A stretch of DNA of 64,000 bases. Origin: GCA-2687025 sp964473525 (GTDB taxonomy: Bacteria > Poribacteria > WGA-4E > GCA-2687025). Both the position numbers and the translations under genes were made by a program. Of the stretch, positions 25,495 to 33,532 are shown piece by piece (the stretch's first letter is position 1; each line of letters begins with the position of its first letter). The notes under the pieces were generated by a model. It worked only from the letters and a program-made list of their open reading frames with translations, searched no databases and was not told where the DNA came from. The stretch is taken from NCBI GenBank assembly GCA_964473525.1, contig CAYYPK010000014.1, positions 62,001-126,000 on the forward strand, read 5' to 3'.

Positions 25495-25851
25495 GTGGAA
25501 TACAGCGTGCGCGTAGAAGGCCCAACCCTCGTTGTCAAGGTGAGCGGACGTCTCGTAGCGGACCAGAGCGTCCAACTCGGGGCCGCCTTGGAGCGGGTAG
25601 TGGCGGACGCTCCTGACGCGGTGGATTCACTGCTCATCAACGTCGGTGAAGTGCCGTACATCGACAGCCAGGGCCTGGGCGCGGTCATCCGCGGTCAACA
25701 GGCGATCGCTGGCAGAGGCGGCCGAGCGGCCATCGCGGAACCCCAGCCGAACATCGTGCGGGTGTTCACGGTAACCAAGCTCAATGATGTCGTGCCGCTG
25801 TACGACGACGAGCGGTCGGCGCTCCTCGCGTTCGCCGCGTTGAACCGGTAG
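25495..25851 (+). CDS. Second STAS antagonist protein
   Basis: A 118-aa STAS domain from a GTG start. The loop PYIDSQGLGAVI carries the acceptor Ser58. It is clearly diverged from the preceding STAS protein and is followed by 36 bases and the AccD-like gene on the same strand. Two different antagonists behind one kinase suggest either two inputs or two outputs of the partner switch. Confidence 0.85.
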   Translation: MEYSVRVEGPTLVVKVSGRLVADQSVQLGAALERVVADAPDAVDSLLINVGEVPYIDSQGLGAVIRGQQAIAGRGGRAAIAEPQPNIVRVFTVTKLNDVVPLYDDERSALLAFAALNR

Positions 25852-25887
25852 GTACGCGGCCGCCGTGGCCGCGCGGGGGCCGCTCTC

Positions 25888-26595
25888 ATGTCGGACGACG
25901 ATCGAGCCGCGCTGGACCCGCGCAGCGCCATCCCGGACGGCGTGGCGATCAAGTGCGTGGCGTGCAAGGAAGTCATCTTCGCACGGGAGCACGAACGCTC
26001 CGGGCGCATCTGTCCACACTGCCAGCACCCGTCTCCGCTGAGCGCCGAGGCGCGCGTGCGGTTCCTCGTGGACGCGACCTCGTTCCAACCCATTGACGCG
26101 CGAGACGCGGTCGCCGGCACGGCATCCATTGGCGAAGTGCGGTGCGCCGTAGGCGCGGTCGACGCGAGCGCCGTCGACGCCGGGGCCGACACGGCTGCGA
26201 ACGCGTTGCGGTCGCTATTGCAGAAGCGCCTGCCCACCGTCCTGTTCTGCGCTGGAGGAGTAGGCGTGTCGGGCGCCGGCAAGCCGGGCGCCGCCCGGCT
26301 GCGCACGCACAAGGCCTTGCACAGACATGGCGCCGCTCGCCTACCTTACGTCTTGGTCGTCACCGACCCGCATCCTGAGCATGGCCTGTTGACGGGTGCG
26401 CCTCTGGGCGACATCGTCGTCGCGGAGACACCCGCGCGCGAGACGCCGGCAATCACGCAGCCACGCCAGGGAGACACCGCCTCTCACCCGTTCGTCGATG
26501 CCCACGTGCCGCGGGCTGAGATGAAGCAGGAGTTGGCGAAGCTACTCAACTTCCTCGCCCAGGTGGGAGACGCGGATGGCGAACGTCAGGATTGA
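25888..26595 (+). CDS. Shrunken AccD-like protein (zinc ribbon plus degenerate carboxyltransferase fold)
   Basis: This 235-aa protein resembles the acetyl-CoA carboxylase carboxyltransferase beta subunit from end to end. The zinc ribbon has Cys23, Cys26, Cys42 and Cys45 and leads into LSAEARVRFLVDATSFQPID. The crotonase-like part keeps LPTVLFCAGG and LPYVLVVTDP and then LGDIVVAET, and the C-terminus keeps the AccD tail (AEMKQELAKLLNFL). The loop that should read GGARMQEG has become GGVGVSGAGK, and about 50 residues seem missing between the LGDIVVAE strand and the tail. It is likely catalytically dead. Its 3' end overlaps the ABC ATPase gene by 20 bases. The AccD relation is my reading of sequence; a role in regulation is inference. 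Confidence 0.68.
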   Translation: MSDDDRAALDPRSAIPDGVAIKCVACKEVIFAREHERSGRICPHCQHPSPLSAEARVRFLVDATSFQPIDARDAVAGTASIGEVRCAVGAVDASAVDAGADTAANALRSLLQKRLPTVLFCAGGVGVSGAGKPGAARLRTHKALHRHGAARLPYVLVVTDPHPEHGLLTGAPLGDIVVAETPARETPAITQPRQGDTASHPFVDAHVPRAEMKQELAKLLNFLAQVGDADGERQD

Positions 26596-27682
26596 CAGTG
26601 TCAGCAAGGTGTACGCGGGCGACGTGGTCGCCGTCAGTGACGCGAGCCTCGAGGTAAACGACGAGGAGTTCGTCGTCTTTGTCGGCCCCTCTGGCTGTGG
26701 CAAGTCGACGATGCTCCGCATGGTCGCCGGGCTGGAGGAGATCACCGAGGGCGACATCTACATCGACGAACGGCGCGTCAACGACGTCCTGCCGAAGGAC
26801 CGGGACATCGCGATGGTGTTCCAGAACTACGCGCTCTATCCGCACATGAGCGTCTACCGGAACATGGCGTTCGGGCTCAAATTGCGTCGCGTGTCCAAGT
26901 CGGACATAGACCGCCGTGTGCGTGAGGCCGCGGACATCCTCAGCATCACGCAACTGCTGGAGCGCAAGCCGCGAGCGCTGTCGGGTGGCGAACGACAGCG
27001 CGTCGCCGTGGGACGCGCGATCGTGCGCGACCCCAAGGTGTTCCTGTTCGACGAGCCGCTGAGCAACCTCGACGCCAAGCTGCGCGTGCAGATGCGCGCG
27101 GAGATCAACAAGCTACACACCCGCCTCCAAGCCACAATGGTCTACGTCACGCACGATCAGACAGAAGCGATGACGATGGGCGACCGCATCGTCGTCCTGA
27201 ACGGCGGGGTGATCCAACAGATCGACACCCCGCTACGCCTCTACGACCACCCACGCAACCAGTTCGTCGCTGGCTTCATAGGCAGCCCGCCCATGAACTT
27301 CGTTGAGGGTACGCTGGCTACCACCGACGGCGGCCGAGTCTTCGAGTCGATCGGCGTGCGCGTGAAGCTGCCGGACATGCCAGCCGCAGCCCTCGCCGAC
27401 CGTCCAGACGGCGTCATCACGCTTGGGATCCGACCCGAACACATCCGGCCCGAGGGCGCCTTCGTGGCGGCAAATCAGGACGCGGCGATTGAGGCGGGCG
27501 TCGAAGTCGTCGAGCCGCTGGGGAGCGAGATACTCGTCTACTTGAAGGTGGGTGACACCACCGTCATCGCCAAGATAGAACCCACCGTGATGCCGCGTGT
27601 CGGTGAGAGCATTGATGTGGCTTTGGACATCGACCACGTTCACTTCTTCGACGCCGAGACGGGCGAGTCGCTCACAGACTAG
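26576..27682 (+). CDS. ABC transporter ATP-binding protein, UgpC/MsmK family
   Basis: The 368-aa protein has the complete ATPase domain: Walker A GPSGCGKST at residues 37-45, Q-loop MVFQNYALYPHMSV, signature LSGGERQR and Walker B LFDEPLSNLD, with switch HDQTEAMTMGD. A C-terminal regulatory OB-like (TOBE) domain covers about residues 240-368. This is the multitask ATPase class that serves carbohydrate importers whose own operons lack an ATPase. Here too no permease is adjacent. Translation is coupled to the AccD-like gene through a 20-base overlap. Confidence 0.92.
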   Translation: MANVRIDSVSKVYAGDVVAVSDASLEVNDEEFVVFVGPSGCGKSTMLRMVAGLEEITEGDIYIDERRVNDVLPKDRDIAMVFQNYALYPHMSVYRNMAFGLKLRRVSKSDIDRRVREAADILSITQLLERKPRALSGGERQRVAVGRAIVRDPKVFLFDEPLSNLDAKLRVQMRAEINKLHTRLQATMVYVTHDQTEAMTMGDRIVVLNGGVIQQIDTPLRLYDHPRNQFVAGFIGSPPMNFVEGTLATTDGGRVFESIGVRVKLPDMPAAALADRPDGVITLGIRPEHIRPEGAFVAANQDAAIEAGVEVVEPLGSEILVYLKVGDTTVIAKIEPTVMPRVGESIDVALDIDHVHFFDAETGESLTD

Positions 27683-27733
27683 CACGCCGCCCGGCGGCCA
27701 CCGACCGGGTGGAGACAGGGCGACGGCGATACT

Positions 27734-29164
27734 CTACCCGGCGCCGCCCAGGACAAGCACCACGTACACAGTCGCGAGCGCGAGTTGAACGACGGCGAAT
27801 TTCGCGGCGAGGACGACGAATCTCGCGAACGGCATCGCGATGTCGTACTTGTGCATCATCGTGACGGCGACCACGGTCGAGGCGGAGCCGATAGGCGTGA
27901 TGTTCCCGCCCAGGTTCGCCCCGAAGATGACGCCCCACCAGAAGCTCATGGATGCCTGATCGCCCATGCCGTGAAGGATCTTCCCGAGCATCGCCGCCAG
28001 GGGTATGTTGTCGGTCACGGAGCTAGCGACGCCGGAGGAGAGCAGGATCGCCGCCGCGCCGCCACGCGACCCAAGCCCCGTCAGCACGGCAATGCCCTCG
28101 CCAAGAACGTGCAGCACGCGCGCGTGCTCCATGACGTTGATGACAACGAAGAGGGATGCGAAGAACGCAATGAGATCCCAGTCCAGGCCCGCGTAGAACT
28201 TGTCGACGTCGTGCCTGTAGCGGACGAGTGCGATGACCGCGAACATCATCGCCACGAAGCCCATCCCCAGCTGGTCGAGGAGTGGCAGCACCGACTGCAG
28301 GGCGAAGCAGAGGATAAGCAGAAGGAACAGCACGACGCTGTACTTGAAGAAGACCGGGCTGGGAACGCCGTCGTTCTCGTCGAATCCTGCAACCAGTTCC
28401 GCCGACTCGCGGCGTTCGTCGTCGCTCGCAAGCCGCTTAATGCCGAATGCGCGCATCCCCATCCACAGCGTCACCGCCGTCGCCACGACCACGAACGGAG
28501 CCGCCACAAGGAAGAACCTGACGAAGCTGATTCCCGCGAGGGCGCCGACGATGATGTTCGGCACCGAGCTGATGAGGGTGAGAAGGCCGCCGATGTTCGT
28601 CAGCAAGCCTTCTACCATCAGGAAGCCCAGGAGCTTGTCCTCCCGGTTCAGACGCTTCAGCGACACGCCCGTCAGGGAGCCGACGATGATCATCGCGGTC
28701 ACGTTGTTCAGCACGGCGGAGAACACGACCGTCATGATGCCGTAATACATCAGGAGCTTCACGGGGTCGCCGCCTGACCGCTTCGTCAGCTTGAGCGCGA
28801 CCCACGAGAACAGGCCGGACTTGGACGTCACGTCCACGAAGAGGCTCGCGCCTACGATGATGGCGATGACGCCCCAGTCGACCGCTGGGATGTACACGGG
28901 TAGCCGGATCGACTCGCCGAACACGTTCGCCACGGGGCCGAACGGCAGCAGGCCGGCCGCTGTCGCGCACAGGAGCGTGACGACCGCGAAGACGCTCGTT
29001 ATGATGGACTTCTTGGCGTGGATCTTCTCCTCGAACGCCAGGCAGAGGACCATCAGCACCAGCAGCGCGCCGAAGAATGCGGTGACAGTCGGGCTCACGT
29101 GGTGCGCCGACTCGTGGCCGGCATCCGCCGTCGCTCCCGCGATGAGCGTGGTCAGTGGGAGCAT
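27734..29164 (-). CDS. NhaD/ArsB-type membrane transporter (IT superfamily)
   Basis: A 476-aa integral membrane protein with roughly twelve helices. The stretches SAVLNNVTAMIIVGSL and SSGVASSVTDNIPLAAML are the duplicated helix-hairpin NN/DN motifs of the ion-transporter superfamily to which NhaD Na+/H+ antiporters and ArsB belong. GANLGGNITPIGSASTVV is the second-half signature. Ending an operon after two universal-stress genes suggests pH or sodium stress rather than arsenite export, since no arsenic genes are near. Confidence 0.82.
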   Translation of the reverse strand: MLPLTTLIAGATADAGHESAHHVSPTVTAFFGALLVLMVLCLAFEEKIHAKKSIITSVFAVVTLLCATAAGLLPFGPVANVFGESIRLPVYIPAVDWGVIAIIVGASLFVDVTSKSGLFSWVALKLTKRSGGDPVKLLMYYGIMTVVFSAVLNNVTAMIIVGSLTGVSLKRLNREDKLLGFLMVEGLLTNIGGLLTLISSVPNIIVGALAGISFVRFFLVAAPFVVVATAVTLWMGMRAFGIKRLASDDERRESAELVAGFDENDGVPSPVFFKYSVVLFLLLILCFALQSVLPLLDQLGMGFVAMMFAVIALVRYRHDVDKFYAGLDWDLIAFFASLFVVINVMEHARVLHVLGEGIAVLTGLGSRGGAAAILLSSGVASSVTDNIPLAAMLGKILHGMGDQASMSFWWGVIFGANLGGNITPIGSASTVVAVTMMHKYDIAMPFARFVVLAAKFAVVQLALATVYVVLVLGGAG

Positions 29165-29207
29165 CTGCGACGGCGCCTCCTATCCTCGGTGTCGTGTGGC
29201 GGGAGCG

Positions 29208-30068
29208 TCAGATCAGCAGCATGGAGACGTCGGCGAATTCCACGGCCGCCGCCGCGGCGAGGCCACGCATGGCGATCTGGTCGTCGTCCTCGGCCTGCAT
29301 CACGACGAGCGCGTGCTCGTGCTGAGACAGCAGCTCCCGCAGCTCGGCCAGCGGCTCGCCCAGCCGCACGAGATCCGTGGTTGTCAGCTTCGGTCGCACC
29401 TGCGCGAGATGACCTCGGCACGCCGCGATGTAGTCGCTGGCCTCCTTGAGGAGCTCGGCGCGGATACCCTCCTCGGCCGCGTCGGTCTCAATGCCAGGGA
29501 TGCGCCCGATCGCGTGCATGTACCTGCGGTACACCTGCCGCGGCTCGACGTTCGCGAGCACGAGAGAGCCGGAGTTGCTGACGAAGTTCACCGCCCAGTC
29601 CACCAGACGGTGGTCGCCATCGATGTGGTCGCTGAATGCGAGAGCGTCTTCGAGGCGTTCGGTCGCCCTCTGGAACCCGGGAGCGTCGGGCGCGGGCGTC
29701 ACGAGCACGGGCGCGCGACTGCTCTGGGTCAGCACGCTGACGTACACGCCCAGGCCGAAGTGCGCGTCGGTGATCGCGTCGTGCAGGTTGCGGTGCGTGA
29801 CGACCAGGTCGGCTTCGTACGCCGCGAGCCGGTCGACAAACTCCTGGCGCGTATCGGGAACATCGCCGTGCCACGCTTGCCACTCGATGCCCGCTTCCGG
29901 CTCACCACTCTCTACGTACGCGCGCACGCGCGCCTCGAAGGCGTCCGCGTCGTCGCCCGATGAATCGCTCAGTACCAGCGCCCGACGTACAGCTGGTGGC
30001 GCGAACCGGTACGTGGCCTTGTCCGCGCTGCGGAAGACCGACTCGAAGTCGTCGATGCGGTCCGGCAT
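29208..30068 (-). CDS. Degenerate universal stress-like protein
   Basis: The 286-aa protein starts at the ATG at 30068. It has two weak Usp-like halves, with VVTHRNLHDAI / VLTQSSRAPVLVTP in the first and ALVVMQAEDDDQIAMRG plus EFADVSMLLI in the second. The ATP-binding G-x2-G-x9-G(S/T) signature is absent from both halves. It lies between the tandem Usp gene and the NhaD-type transporter, with gaps of 31 and 43 bases, so the three form an operon. I infer a nucleotide-free Usp paralogue that could regulate its neighbours. Confidence 0.65.
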   Translation of the reverse strand: MPDRIDDFESVFRSADKATYRFAPPAVRRALVLSDSSGDDADAFEARVRAYVESGEPEAGIEWQAWHGDVPDTRQEFVDRLAAYEADLVVTHRNLHDAITDAHFGLGVYVSVLTQSSRAPVLVTPAPDAPGFQRATERLEDALAFSDHIDGDHRLVDWAVNFVSNSGSLVLANVEPRQVYRRYMHAIGRIPGIETDAAEEGIRAELLKEASDYIAACRGHLAQVRPKLTTTDLVRLGEPLAELRELLSQHEHALVVMQAEDDDQIAMRGLAAAAAVEFADVSMLLI

Positions 30069-30099
30069 TGTGGTCGGCGCTCCGCAGCACAGCGTGCCG

Positions 30100-30954
30100 C
30101 TAGTGGTACAGGAAGACCGGAATTCCCGCGTCGTGGACGACGGCCCTTGCCGTGCTGCCAACGAAGAAGCTCGTCAGTCGGCTCCGGCCGTGGGCCCCCA
30201 TCACAAGCAGATCGGCGGCGCTCACCTGCACCTGGTTGAGTATGGCGTCGGTAGGGTTGCCCTTGGCCACGATAGTGTCCGCGTCTACGCCGTAGCTACC
30301 GAAGTACGCGCGCATGTCGTCCAGCATCTCGGCGCCCGCGTCGGCGTCGTCGTTCACGGTGATGAGCGTGGTCTCGCAGTCGTCCCACACGCCCAGCATC
30401 AGGAACATCTGGACCGCGCGAGCGGACTGGAGGCTGCCGTCGTAGGTGACGAGCACCTTCCCCACCTCGCGCGGCTGCTTGGGCAACGCGACAACCGGCG
30501 TCAAGCCTCGTTCCATGATTCGGTGCAGCGTGTCGCCCGTCTCGTCACCCGCGCCGTAGCGGAAGGAAGTGCGCTGGCCTATCACGATGACGTCGTGGTA
30601 CTTGGACGCGTGGATGATCTCCTCGAACGGCTTGCCGGTTTCCGCGTGCACGGCGTGTTGCACGCCGCGGGCCGCGCACGTCTCCGCGAACCGCGCGAGG
30701 ACATCCTCGGCCTTCGCCTGCGTCTCTGCGATAAGCTGGTCCTCAAGCGCCGCCGCGGATCGGCTGGCTCCAGCCGGCGTTGGCCCGACGAAGCGCTCGA
30801 TGCCAGGCAGGTCCACCACGGCGATGCCCGTCACGAGGTCGGAGCCCGACGCCAGGTCGCAGGCGAAGTCCACCGCCGTGTCCGAGTGTTCCGACCCATC
30901 TATACCGACGAGGATGCGAGCGTATATCGACTCCGTGCGGCTAGTCGGCGCCAT
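30100..30954 (-). CDS. Tandem universal stress protein (UspA-type, two domains)
   Basis: A 284-aa protein beginning at the ATG at 30954 with a GGGAG site. The N-terminal Usp domain (ILVGIDGSEHSDTAVDFA) and the second (VLVTYDGSLQSARAVQMF) both carry the Asp-containing beta-1 loop. The second domain ends in LLVMGAHGRSRLTSFFVGSTARAV, matching the ATP-binding G-x2-G-x9-GS motif. Usp proteins bind ATP or AMP and help during stress. It is the first gene of the operon with the degenerate Usp and the NhaD-type transporter. Confidence 0.88.
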   Translation of the reverse strand: MAPTSRTESIYARILVGIDGSEHSDTAVDFACDLASGSDLVTGIAVVDLPGIERFVGPTPAGASRSAAALEDQLIAETQAKAEDVLARFAETCAARGVQHAVHAETGKPFEEIIHASKYHDVIVIGQRTSFRYGAGDETGDTLHRIMERGLTPVVALPKQPREVGKVLVTYDGSLQSARAVQMFLMLGVWDDCETTLITVNDDADAGAEMLDDMRAYFGSYGVDADTIVAKGNPTDAILNQVQVSAADLLVMGAHGRSRLTSFFVGSTARAVVHDAGIPVFLYH

Positions 30955-31226
30955 GGTGCTCTCCCTCGGAATCGCGGCAGCCGGGGCGATGGCCGTGTAT
31001 GTCAATGTAGTCGTGCAGACCCGCACTGTCAACGGCCGCCGGCCGCCATGTCGCACATCGTTGGCTTGCCATGCTGCCGTGGCGAGCTGTCTGACAGGCG
31101 TCCGCGGCGGCGCACGACCGATGCGCACCCCTGCGACACGCGCCAGCAGATGTGAGAGCCATTGGGTGAGACGACGGCGGGGGACGGAGCGAATGGCCGG
31201 GAAGGCGTCCTCGGATCGTGCGCCGC

Positions 31227-33287
31227 CTAGCGCATTCGCACGACGAGGTTCGTGATGTCGTCGCCGTCGTGCTCGACGCCGTTGAGGATGGCGTGGCCGT
31301 CGAAGAACACGCACCACTCCCGAGCCTGCTTCTGCAGCTCGTCGATGACGTCCTGCGGCTTCATCTCGGACGTCTTGATGATAAGCGCTTCGATGCGCTC
31401 ATCCCCGAACTCCTGCGTGCGGTCCACGTCCTCGGCGCCCGGCGGGCAGTACGGGGCCTCGATGATGCCGTCGGAGTAGCAGACCAGCAGATCGCCCGGC
31501 TCGTAGGACATGACCTCCGAGGTGTACGTCGCCCCCGCCTGGATGCCCAACTGGAACGTCTGCGACGCCAGCGGGTCGAATTCGCCGCTGGCCATGCGGT
31601 ACAGATACGGGTGCGACTGCTGACCCGCGTTCGTGTATTCGATCGTCTTCGCGTTGCGGTCGAAGAGCATGCACACGTAGGTCATGAAGAGCGTCGCGCC
31701 GAACACCTCGCAGATAACGTCGTTGATGGCTCGCGTGATCGCCGACACGGAGGGGTCCACGCGCGACTGCGTGTGCGCCGCGCTGCGCGCGAGCAGCATG
31801 AGGAGGCCAGCGTTGAGGCCGTGCCCAGTGGAGTCCGCGAAGATGACGATAATGCGGTCGGGGTCGTCTTCGAATTCGATGAAGTCGTAGTAGTCGCCGG
31901 AGACCCCGCGCGCGCCGGTGTAGATCACCGCGCAGTCGTCCTCGCCGAAGTAGTCCGGCATCCCGTCGGGCAGCGCGAGCTTCTGCGTTTCCTCGGCCTG
32001 CTTGACCTCGGACTCAATGGCCGCCTTCGCCGCCGCCTCGGCTACCGCCTTCTCGGTAGTTCTTCGCATCTCGTCCTGCTGCATGCGTGCCAGGTTGCGG
32101 AGGAACGCCAAGCCAGCTTCCGGCGCGTCCCGGAACGTCGCCGTCCACGCGTCTAGACTGAACTGCAGCAGCTCGGTCTCGCCTTCGCAGACCAGCGTGG
32201 CGCTTCTCACGGCGCCGTCAAGCAGCGACATCTCCCCCACGATCTCGCCCGCGGGTTTGACGATGTCCAGGTCTTTGCCCTGTGGGAGAACACGTATGCC
32301 CCCGTGCCGCACGAGCCACATGACGTCGCCCTCGTCGCCGTCGCGGCAGAGCAGAGAGCCCGGGGCGTAGTGCAGCCCCACCATCTTCTTGCAGATCTCG
32401 AGTAGGTCGCCTTCGGCTATGCCGCCGTAGAGCGGCAGCGGCTTGAGAATGTCGCAGATCTCCTCGGCAGACATCTCGACCGTGACGGGTACGCCGTATT
32501 CAGCCGGCACGGGGAAGTCGGCGCCGTCGTCCTCCTCGACTTCCTCGGCGACCGTCTCCACCACGGCGGCCTCCGGCGAGTCCATCGACAGGAGGTCGTC
32601 GAGCGACATGTCGCCGCCAGAGTCGTCGCCCCCGAAAAGATCGTCGAGGGACATCGCATCGCCGTCGTCGCCGCCCGCGTCGTCGGTCGCGAACAGGTCA
32701 TCGAGGGAGGCAGAACTGCCATCGTCGGGGGCCGGCTCCGCGAAGAGGTCGTCGAGCGACATCACCTCCTCGTCCGTGCCCGCGGTCTCCATCGCCATCA
32801 GATCGTCGAGCGACGAGACATCGCCCACGGCGGTCTCGTCCACGTCCGCGCCTTCATCTGGCGCGACTTCATCCCCTTCCTCGGGCTCGACATCCTCGGC
32901 CGAGGCGGGCGAATCCGTGCTCTCGGGCTCTGGCGCGAGGCTCTCGGCCGCGTCGCCAGCCCCGTCGTCGGGCGCCGTTGTTTCCTCGGGCTCTTCCGCG
33001 GCGGTACCTGTGTCCAAATCTGACTCCGGTTCGCCTGGCGCGTCGGCGTTGGACTGGTCGCGAGTACTACTGTTTTCCCGTCGTTCCTGATGCTCTGGGA
33101 GCCCCGCTGCCGCCGCGTGCTCTCGGTCGTGCACGTACCGGCGCACCTGCGCCCTGCGTAGCGCATCAAGCTGAGCGCACTCCGCCTCGAACAGATCGGG
33201 CGCCCGCGTCGCCATGTCGGCGAGCGCGGCGAGCTGCGCTTCACTGAGCCAAGAACGTCCCGACGGTCCCTCGTCGGACACCGCCAT
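31227..33287 (-). CDS. cNMP-binding-domain PP2C/SpoIIE phosphatase with SLDDL-repeat linker
   Basis: A 686-aa protein whose start at 33287 has a GGAGA site. Residues 1-60 form a helical segment. About 65-265 is a long, very acidic low-complexity linker with five SLDDL repeats at residues 159, 177, 194, 213 and 228. Residues about 275-400 are a cyclic-nucleotide-binding-like domain (LPLYGGIAEGDLLEIC, IVGEMSLLDGAVRSATLV). After a coiled helix, residues about 445-686 are an RsbU/SpoIIE phosphatase with VSGDYYDF, FADSTGHGLNAGLLM and CYSDGIIEAP. It should dephosphorylate an STAS protein under a ligand-gated input. No STAS gene adjoins it. Confidence 0.87.
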   Translation of the reverse strand: MAVSDEGPSGRSWLSEAQLAALADMATRAPDLFEAECAQLDALRRAQVRRYVHDREHAAAAGLPEHQERRENSSTRDQSNADAPGEPESDLDTGTAAEEPEETTAPDDGAGDAAESLAPEPESTDSPASAEDVEPEEGDEVAPDEGADVDETAVGDVSSLDDLMAMETAGTDEEVMSLDDLFAEPAPDDGSSASLDDLFATDDAGGDDGDAMSLDDLFGGDDSGGDMSLDDLLSMDSPEAAVVETVAEEVEEDDGADFPVPAEYGVPVTVEMSAEEICDILKPLPLYGGIAEGDLLEICKKMVGLHYAPGSLLCRDGDEGDVMWLVRHGGIRVLPQGKDLDIVKPAGEIVGEMSLLDGAVRSATLVCEGETELLQFSLDAWTATFRDAPEAGLAFLRNLARMQQDEMRRTTEKAVAEAAAKAAIESEVKQAEETQKLALPDGMPDYFGEDDCAVIYTGARGVSGDYYDFIEFEDDPDRIIVIFADSTGHGLNAGLLMLLARSAAHTQSRVDPSVSAITRAINDVICEVFGATLFMTYVCMLFDRNAKTIEYTNAGQQSHPYLYRMASGEFDPLASQTFQLGIQAGATYTSEVMSYEPGDLLVCYSDGIIEAPYCPPGAEDVDRTQEFGDERIEALIIKTSEMKPQDVIDELQKQAREWCVFFDGHAILNGVEHDGDDITNLVVRMR
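32592..32813 (-). repeat. Five SLDDL peptide repeats encoded in tandem
   Basis: The coding strand repeats a unit centred on SLDDL[F/L/M] five times with spacings of 18, 17, 19 and 15 residues: SSLDDLM, MSLDDLF, ASLDDLF, MSLDDLF, MSLDDLL. The spacers are Asp/Glu/Gly/Ala-rich. The short amphipathic motif in a disordered acidic linker looks like an array of docking sites. Confidence 0.8.
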
Positions 33288-33330
33288 AAGCGAGTCTCCC
33301 GCCACAGCGCATCCTGGTCCAGAATGCCAT

Positions 33331-33359
33331 ATTGTGTACCTCTGAGCGCCCTCTGTCAA
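33331..33359 (-). promoter_or_regulatory. Sigma-70-type promoter of the cNMP-PP2C gene
   Basis: On the minus strand TTGACA (33354-33359) is followed after exactly 17 bases by CACAAT (33331-33336), 44 bases ahead of the start codon at 33287. The -35 is perfect and the -10 matches four of six positions. Confidence 0.6.
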
Positions 33360-33532
33360 TGGGTCAATACGGGTTGACGCGGTGGTCGGTTGCGCGAGAG
33401 GCATCTCCGCGCCTCCGGCGCCACGCCCGAGCGCGGGAGGAGGGGCGACCGTTGCCGGACAGCCGGTCGCCGCCTATACTCGCGACGCTGCCGGCGCCCG
33501 CCCACACAGTTGCGCATGGAGACGAGACGCAC

